From assembly GCF_035222485.1 (NCBI RefSeq), contig NC_085921.1, positions 2,790,001 to 2,854,000 on the forward strand: DNA of 64,000 bases, given 5' to 3'. The notes beneath the pieces were generated by a model. It made no database searches. It was not told the origin of the DNA and was given only the letters and a program-made list of their open reading frames with translations. Below, in pieces: positions 57,973 through 64,000 of this stretch (position 1 is the first letter of the stretch; each line of letters starts with the position of its first letter). The DNA is from Podospora pseudoanserina (lineage: Eukaryota > Ascomycota > Sordariomycetes > Sordariales > Podosporaceae). Made by a program: the position numbers and the translations under genes.

Positions 57973-58471
57973 ATGATCATCATGAAGCTCCTCCTCACGA
58001 TCACCGGCCTCGCAGCCCTTTCCACCGCAACACCAACCTCGCCTTCCACACCAACTGGCCGCATCAAGGACCCCTGGGGAGACTTGATGACCATCCTGGG
58101 CTTCTACCAACATCCTGAATGCAGCCATGAAGACCCTTACTGGTACATGACCACCAGGCTCGGCACATTCCTAGCCGTAATGGACGAGACGGAAGGATGC
58201 CAGAATGTGCCAGACGTATGGGGAGATGTGAGAGTCATCAAAGTGGAGCGTCAAGATAGGAAGTGCAAAGGTAAGCCGCTATTTACGGCCTTTGTCATCT
58301 CAAGTGCGGCACAGAGGTAGCTTACATGCCCGGTTTTCAGTAACGGTGTATGCCAACCCCGATTGCAATCCTGCCAGCGGAAGCGGGATCCCTATTCCAG
58401 AGGAGACTTGTGTTCCCTCCGAGCCGGAAAAGACTTGGAAGAGTTTTGCTATCAGAGGCTGTTTGGATTGA
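57973..58471 (+). CDS. Small secreted six-cysteine protein, copy 1
   Basis: Exons 57973..58270 and 58341..58471 with a 70-nt intron give 142 aa. The second ATG (57982) matches the start of the paralogue and would give 139 aa. The signal peptide is MKLLLTITGLAALSTA, followed by a Pro/Thr-rich linker. Six cysteines occur in the contexts PECSHED, EGCQNV, RKCK, PDCNPA, ETCVPS and RGCLD. The intron interrupts the codon after CK in both copies. Other shared blocks are FYQHP, VERQ and WKSFAIR. No known domain was recognised. Size, Cys content and a tandem relative suggest an extracellular effector-like or antimicrobial-type protein; this is inference only. Confidence 0.85.
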
Positions 58472-59069
58472 GGAACATGTGGCTTGGTTACCAGGGCGGC
58501 CTTCAGAGAATGTTTATACACAGACAGTGTATGAAACTGCGTTACACCTGATGTCGAATAGGCAAGAACGGCATTGAAAACAAGCTCCAGGCCCCCAACG
58601 TAGTCGCACAGGTCTTCATGATGCGCCATTGATGGATGCAGACAAGTCTTGCTTTCGGTCTACATACGGACCGCGAATGTAACCTTTAACCGACTCGTTT
58701 CGCCCAGACTTTCTTCCGGCTGAATCCTTCAAGGGGACCCAAGCACGTTCTAACATGAACGAAGCTTGAATCTGATATGTAGGTAGGTAGCATCTCCATG
58801 TCACCCAACTACCCTAAATGGCTGATGACCAATTCTGTAACGGAGGGAGAGCCTAGAGTGGAAGAGTGTGTTGTAGCTAGTATCCTGAGAGCTGTCTATT
58901 TTTAACATAAGCCCCTCACAAACATCCCGTCGGCGTTTTTGCACAATGTCCATGCTAACAATGACCAGAGGCAGCCCCGATCATAAATAGAGAATTCTGC
59001 CCCTTCCATACCATGATATTCACAATCAGGCAGCATTCACAAATAGCAAAGTTATTCATCTCATTCAGC
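58472..59069. other. Spacer between the tandem secreted-protein genes
   Basis: No gene is seen. It holds the promoter of copy 2. Non-coding similarity to the other promoter was not obvious by eye. Confidence 0.5.
58982..58990 (+). promoter_or_regulatory. TATA-like element of second six-Cys protein gene
   Basis: CATAAATAG lies about 85 bp before the ATG. It has one mismatch from a TATA box, in a position similar to that at copy 1. Confidence 0.35.
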
Positions 59070-59580
59070 ATGAAGTGTCTCCTCGCAATCACTGGCTTTG
59101 CAGCCCTCGCGATAGCAACACCAACTCTGCCACGGGCACCAACGCCAACAGGTCAAGTCCCCTCTCCACCAACAGTGGCCCAGCTTGGCTTCTACCAGAA
59201 CCCATCGTGCAGCCATACAGGCACATACTACTACTTTACCTACTGGCGCTCACAGTACGAGGCTCTGCTGGAGCAAACTGGCGGCTGCCAGAATGTATCT
59301 GAGCCAATGGGGGGCTACGCGACGGCCATTCAAGTGGAGCGTCAGGTTGTGGAGAACTGCAAAGGTATTTTTATTCTGTTCTGTCGCTCGCATCTCCAAC
59401 CTGCGAAAGGTTCCGCACTAGGTACCGTAGCTAATGCGGGTTTTAGTAACACTGTATTCCAGCAAGGACTGCGATCTTGCCAGTGAAGCCGTCGTTGCGA
59501 TTCCCGGGCCGATGGTTTGCGTTCCTGCTGAACAGGGCAGATCTTGGAAGAGTTATTCAATCAGAGAATGCTCGGATTGA
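59070..59580 (+). CDS. Small secreted six-cysteine protein, copy 2
   Basis: Exons 59070..59364 and 59447..59580 with an 82-nt intron give 142 aa. The signal peptide is MKCLLAITGFAALAIA. The six mature cysteines match copy 1 one for one: PSCSHTG, GGCQNV, ENCK, KDCDLA, MVCVPA and RECSD. The intron has the same position and phase. The shared frame FYQNP, VERQ, SWKSYSIR shows a tandem duplication, but the surface residues differ widely (DPWGDLMT against PSPPTVAQ). Cysteine-scaffold conservation with divergent loops is typical of secreted proteins under diversifying selection; this needs population data. Confidence 0.85.
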
Positions 59581-60001
59581 GAAGGACTTTTTACTTCGTG
59601 GATTCAGGGGGGTGGCTTCAGGGGTTGAAAAGGGGGACTCATAGTGGGGCCATCAAGCTATGACATGACGTAAGGCTCGTCTTGAGATGTCTTTCTCTAA
59701 TACTCCGTTCGCCGTTGTTAAATTGTCAAAAAGGAGTTTACAGGCTTTGGATGTCGAAAAGGTTCTTTTTAACTCCACTCGAAATGTTCTAACGCCGATG
59801 ATGATGCCGTGAGATTTTGATTTGTCACAATCGGACCTGAATCCACCCGCTTGCTCGGTTCTACATACTTGGCTCTCCCCGCTTTTCTTCTTCTTTCCAG
59901 TACTGTTAATGTGACGTTTGTTGATATCATCATCTGAGAAATTTGCATACGGCAACTTATCAACACCGTTCTGTTTGAAATATTAACGAATATCGTTTAA
60001 A
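59581..60001. other. Spacer, no gene seen
   Basis: No motif recognised; short mirrored frames only. Confidence 0.5.
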
Positions 60002-61125
60002 ATGACCGCCGGCAAGAAATGGATTCTCACAGGCCAGGAAGGTTATGATACCTCCCTTCAACTGGTCGACTCGGACATTTCGACCGACCAGCTGGGACCG
60101 GATGACGTGCTAGTCCAGCTTCAAGCTGCCAGTCTCAACTATCGTGATTTGGTCATTGCCAAAAACGATGTTGGTTTTCGCTCCCAAACACCACCGCGTA
60201 AAGGTCAACACTAACTTCCTGACAGGGCGGAGTAACCGGCTCCATCACCCCTAACGTCGTCCCTGGCTCCGACGGCGCGGGCATGGTCGTCGCCGTTGGG
60301 TCCTCCGTGACTGGTCTCGGCCCAGGCGACAGAGTCATCACTTACCTCGCCCCAACCCTCCCACCATCGGATGAAACCGCTCTCCCAGGCGCCGCCGAAA
60401 TCTTCGCTGGTCTTGGGCAGAGGCTGGACGGTACCCTCGCCAACCAGATGCTCATCACCCAGCATGGCGTCATCAAGGGCCCTTCCAACCTGACGCCCGT
60501 CCAAGCCGCTACACTGACCTGCAGCGGTTTGACAGCCTGGAACGCCCTCTTTGGAGTCTCTGGGAGAGAGATCAAAAAGGGTGACTGGGTTCTTGTTCAG
60601 GGAACTGGCGGTGTTAGTATCGCCGCTTTGCAGTTTGCTGTTGCTGTTGGGGCGAATGTCATCGCTACTACTTCTTCTGAAGAGAAGGCGGAGAGGCTGA
60701 AGGAGTTGGGGGCGAGGCATGTCATTAACTATAAGGAGACGGAAGACTGGGGTGAGGCGGCCAAGAAGTACACTCCTGGTGAGAAGGGCGTGGATATGGT
60801 GGTGGATGTAGCTGGAAACTCTTCTTTGGTGCAGTCGCTGGCGGCTGTGAGGACAGATGGGATTATTTGCTTGGTTGGATTGCTTGGCAAGTTCGATGCT
60901 GGTACAATCCCGATGATGTCTGCGCTCTGGAGGCCTTGTATCGTGCGGGGTGTGCTGTTGGGTAGCAGGAAGCAGTACAGGAATTTGGTCCGGTTTGTGG
61001 AGGAGAAGGCGGTTGTGCCGGTGATGGATGATGTCGTGTTCGGGTTAGAAGACGTCAAGGAGGCGTACAAGAGAATGGAGGAGCAGAAGCATTTTAGCAA
61101 GATTGTTATCAAGATTGAGGAGTAG
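60002..61125 (+). CDS. Zinc-independent MDR alcohol dehydrogenase/quinone oxidoreductase-like
   Basis: Exons 60002..60169 and 60226..61125 with a 56-nt intron give 355 aa. A GroES-like N-terminal domain contains DDVLVQLQAASLNYRDLVI. The dinucleotide fold begins at VLVQGTGGVSIAALQFA (about 178-195), with the basic-site text TTSSEEKAERLKELGARHVI, which favours NADPH. The usual structural-zinc cysteines are absent, so it is of the quinone oxidoreductase type. Such enzymes reduce activated double bonds or quinones in the cytosol. Its length is normal. It is not obviously linked to its secreted-protein neighbours. Confidence 0.88.
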
Positions 61126-61747
61126 TGCATGGGTACCTATAGAGTTGTTATCTGAATCTCCCTACAACGAACATTGCTGAATGTTGTTGGTTTGGCAATT
61201 TCCCGATGGATTGCGAAGCTGGAGCCGGCATGCGTGATCCGAAAGTGTAAATCGCATGGGTGTCGTGGTGTAGTCCGAGGGCTCGGGTTAGAAAACAAGG
61301 CCAGCAGAAAAAGCTAACCCAGTTTTGCAGGTGAAGCCTAACGCCAAGTGAACAGAGTTGTATTCACACAGCGTCTAAGTGGCCTACCATCAAGACAACC
61401 AGACTAGCACTTTCGAAGGATTTTGGTTCAACCAGGAACTGAAAGCTGTCGCCCTATGCTCAGCTTCCCCAGAGACGTCGGTGAGGCTGCCTGAGCATCA
61501 CGGTCACTGATATCATCGTCATAGCCTCACATTGATACATCAAAATGGACTAGAGCTTCTTGGCTTCTTCATCGGTGAAGAGACTCGAAACCACGTTGGT
61601 CAAGTATAAAGACCAGTAGACCATCCCGCCATCAACCATCTTCTTCTTCACCATCAAACAAAGACTTTCTATCACTGCAAGGCATCATCGCATCGTTACC
61701 AACACTTCTTCTCTAAGTCTGCAATCTCAGCAATTCATCTCTTCACC
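61126..61747. other. Spacer and promoter region
   Basis: No gene is seen. It contains the TATA box and a CT-rich leader of the following gene. Confidence 0.55.
61605..61611 (+). promoter_or_regulatory. TATA box of secreted-protein gene
   Basis: TATAAAG lies 143 bp before the ATG and is followed by a pyrimidine-rich leader (about 61630-61745). Confidence 0.45.
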
Positions 61748-62407
61748 ATGAAGCTCCAATCCCTCTGCGCCATCACCCTCGCCACCCTCACCCCCCTCGT
61801 CACCGCCAACTTCGACATCTACATGGCCGAAGAAAAGACCACCGTCGGGGGGCCCCAGGTCTGGCCCATGTGGCACATCTTCGACACCGATCCCACCTGC
61901 GACGACCTTGCCGAAAACCCTAACTACCTCGGCAGCGACGACGTCTCTGGCAACAAAGTCGGCGTCCGCTGCGAATCTTCCTCCGATCCCTTCAACTGCG
62001 CTGTCCAGCACTACCCCGCTGACGGCATTGACGTTCTCGAGATGAACTTCCACAGTGACCCCCCTGTGTACCACTGGAGTAAGTGTGGCACTTCCCCCCA
62101 TAGGTAGCAACTATGATAGAAAACAGAGGCTTACATGACGATGGTAGCTATTTACAAGGATCGCAACTATGACATGTACGGTCTTGATGGGAATGTCTAT
62201 GGGAACTGCTTCCCCTTTCCTGGGTTTGAGTACGAGTGCGGCGATCCTATCCTTGGTGGGTTTACTGGTACGCGCAAGTTCAGGTGCTTGACCGAGTTTA
62301 CGGCTGCGCAGATCAAGGCTGCTTGGGGTACCAAGAGGAGTGTTCCGTTTACTTTGAAGGAAGCGGAGGGGGTGAAGGGTCGGAAGGTGCAGAAGTGGGA
62401 GGCTTGA
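61748..62407 (+). CDS. Secreted cysteine-containing protein of unknown function
   Basis: Exons 61748..62078 and 62148..62407 with a 69-nt intron give 196 aa. The signal peptide is MKLQSLCAITLATLTPLVTA, and the mature start is NFDIYMAEE. Six cysteines remain after cleavage (PTCDDL, VRCESS, FNCAVQ, GNCFPF, YECGD, FRCLTE). The body is Asp/Gly/Tyr-rich (YKDRNYDMYGLDGNVYGNC), and the tail is basic (VKGRKVQKWEA). It is not related in sequence to the six-Cys tandem pair, despite the equal Cys count. I do not recognise the family; an extracellular role is inferred. Confidence 0.8.
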
Positions 62408-63583
62408 AAGACTGTTTAGGCTGTCGTTGCTTTTCTGCTTTTTCGAAGGGGTTGAAAGACTTGGAAGGGATGATCGTCTGTTGATTGGTGCTTGAATTTT
62501 GACTTTTTTGATGGGGTCTTTTCATTCTTTTTTGTTTCTGATATTGGTTGCTGTTTCTTGATTTACATGTTTCTTACCTCCATAGTGGAAATAACTGGTT
62601 ATCAGACCACAGGTACTGGTATTAAGTGGGTATTCAAACGTTTGGTTTCATAACTGTGTGGTCAGAGCTATCGAATGTGCAATACCAACCACAAACTTCC
62701 CAGACCAAGACAATCCTCTGTTCAAATACTGGAATCTTACCTAACAAGCGGTGAACTGAGTAACTGGCAGTCCAAAAAGTATGAAGTATACCTCGAAAGA
62801 TAGTTAATAGGCCTTAAAAAATAGTTCGCAGGCCTCAAAAATCCTTAATAGGCCTCAAACAATAACCGAAAGGCCTCAGAAGATAGTAGGTAGGTTTGAA
62901 AGGAGCCCTGAAAAGAGAGTGAAGATGCCTATTGGCTTTTCAAAATGGCATAAATTAACATTTATCATGCCTATAACTGACTTGCAGCACCATGAATCCT
63001 GTTCACGACATCCCTAGTTGATGAACTGCTCAGAATCCTCTCCCCACGACCTCCGGTCCCCTTTCTGGCCATGTACGTTCCCCCCCCCTCCCGCCAACCA
63101 ACTCCCATCCTCCTTTCTGATAGCTTTGGTCACCATGTCCTGAACCCAAACACGCTCTTTCCGCCCCTCAGCGTTCAGCGCTGATCATTGAGATGGAGGC
63201 AGAGAGGGCACGGGAGTCTAAGCAGAGGCTAAACGAAGAAGAAAAGAACAAGGAGGCTGAACAGGCCAGCAAAGAAGAGCAGTCGCGAAAGGCAGAGGAG
63301 GCCGGCCCGACGAGGATGGAATCAGTGTCAGAGAAAGAGCCACTCGCGGCCAACCGATACCATTCCCAAGACTCAGCCGACTACGGACATCCAGTCTGAC
63401 ATCCAATCCGACGACTTGAAGAGCGCAATAACTCCAGGACCTCGTCAATCCAGACACCGAGCGGTGGAATACGTCAATGGCTTAGTCAAAATCATTCAGC
63501 AGCACAAAGAAGAAAACCAAGCATGTGATGGGGTCATGAGTTCGACATTCATAGAGACAGTTCCATCGATATATCCTCCCCCT
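62408..63583. other. Spacer with minisatellite and a charged open frame
   Basis: A 20-21 bp tandem array lies at about 62789..62905 (listed separately). On the plus strand, 63193..63399 reads MEAERARESKQRLNEEEKN and on, an Arg/Glu-rich coiled-coil-like frame of 68 codons. It has no partner exon that I can find, so it is not called as a gene. Confidence 0.5.
62789..62905. repeat. Degenerate 20-21 bp minisatellite
   Basis: The anchor GGCCT(C/T)AAA recurs at 62810, 62831, 62851 and 62872, with degenerate units at about 62790 (CCTCGAAAG) and 62893 (GGTTTGAAAGG). This gives about six units of 20-21 bp joined by AT-rich spacers such as ATAGTTAATA. Confidence 0.75.
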
Positions 63584-64000
63584 TTACCACCCTTCAATCC
63601 TCCCCGTATACTCCACTAACCTACCCCCCTCCCTCTCCCTCGTCGCCCCATTCACCACCCCAAAAACGCCATCAACCGACTCCTCAATCTCCAAATTCGC
63701 CTGCTCCAGCCCAAAAGAACGCGCACCATAATTCCCCATGTCAGTCCTTACCCACCCCGGGTCAATAATAAAAGTAACCAACCACTCCTCCTCCTGATGA
63801 AGCTTCATCCCGTACCAGTTCAACATCGTCTTCGTCGGCGCATACGCCGCGCTCGGGACAGCCAATCCACCCTCCAACAACCCTGCTCCTGACCCCATGA
63901 ACGCATAGATCGGTTTCTTCTCCGGGGTTGTTTCCTTAGCAGCGAGGAGCAACTCCCGAGTGGCTTGGAACAGGGAGACAGGGCCGAGAACGTTAACCTC
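63584..64000 (-). CDS. Short-chain dehydrogenase/reductase, 3' part (cut by window edge)
   Basis: An open frame of 138 codons plus stop runs off the right edge, in frame with EVNVLGPVSLFQATRELL at the edge (the N-V-x-G strand 4 region). The active-site tetrad region is SAAYAPTKTML with Tyr-x3-Lys. The Ser is probably in FMGSGAG, and the substrate-loop motif DPGWVRTDMG follows. The style resembles classical fungal SDRs of the norsolorinic-acid-ketoreductase type. The NAD(P)-binding TGxxxGxG end lies outside the window. No intron is seen in this part. Confidence 0.85.
   Translation of the reverse strand, partial: EVNVLGPVSLFQATRELLLAAKETTPEKKPIYAFMGSGAGLLEGGLAVPSAAYAPTKTMLNWYGMKLHQEEEWLVTFIIDPGWVRTDMGNYGARSFGLEQANLEIEESVDGVFGVVNGATREREGGRLVEYTGRIEGW

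Noticed and set aside
1-64000. Biosynthetic gene cluster around the two P450 genes
   Set aside because: No polyketide, peptide or terpene synthase, transporter or pathway regulator lies between or beside them in the window.
1-64000. Virus-like or LTR elements, CRISPR arrays and rRNA genes
   Set aside because: No reverse transcriptase, capsid or integrase motifs, no direct long terminal repeats, no regularly spaced identical repeats with unique spacers and no rRNA-like sequence were seen.

Overview
The window reads as euchromatic nuclear DNA of a filamentous ascomycete, most likely Sordariomycetes and close to Sordariales. The evidence is short introns (mostly 49-90 nt) with GTRNGT donors and CTRAY-like branch sites, two AA9 copper monooxygenases beside a GH5 cellulase, 2EXR-domain proteins, and a fungal set of P450s and small secreted proteins. 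Exon structures were worked out by hand from splice signals, reading-frame continuity and family motifs. No search was run. Where an open frame began at a non-ATG codon, the start was moved to the first sensible ATG.

Layout. 0-13 kb: a decayed LRR-like gene, a 320-bp hAT-type MITE with an 8-bp target duplication, a RING-H2 protein (-), a C2H2-like zinc-finger protein (-), TAF6 (+), succinate dehydrogenase subunit SDH3 (-) and a 2EXR protein (-). 13-24 kb: a MUP1-like amino-acid permease (+), an AA9 LPMO (+), an ankyrin relic (-), a secreted SGNH/GDSL esterase (-) and a seven-exon P450 (-). 25-31 kb: a Ser-rich protein (-), a six-exon P450 (+) and a secreted protein that may have an acetoacetate-decarboxylase-like fold (-). 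33.7-38.3 kb is relic-rich: a Gly-rich fragment, a broken 2OG-Fe(II) oxygenase-like gene, a GH5 cellulase lacking a recognisable 5' end and a tRNA-like remnant. 38.6-39.6 kb: a second AA9 LPMO (-). 41-51 kb: mitochondrial genes, namely NAD(P) transhydrogenase (+), the complex I subunit NDUFA12 (-, with a 7-nt exon) and PGS1 (+, the cardiolipin pathway), plus a dead 2EXR paralogue. 52-57.5 kb: a divergent pair of glycosyltransferases, a GT2 polysaccharide-synthase type and a type II membrane fringe/GT31-like protein. 58-64 kb: a tandem pair of six-cysteine secreted proteins, an MDR oxidoreductase, a third secreted protein, a 20-21 bp minisatellite and the 3' part of an SDR running off the window edge.

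Functional themes are mitochondrial energetics (SDH3, NNT, NDUFA12, PGS1), cellulose breakdown (two AA9s and a GH5) and secreted or surface products (the glycosyltransferase pair, cysteine-rich proteins, esterase). I saw no virus-like element, CRISPR array or rRNA. The best candidates for something new are the six-cysteine tandem pair, the divergent glycosyltransferase pair, the NDUFA12 microexon and the hAT MITE.
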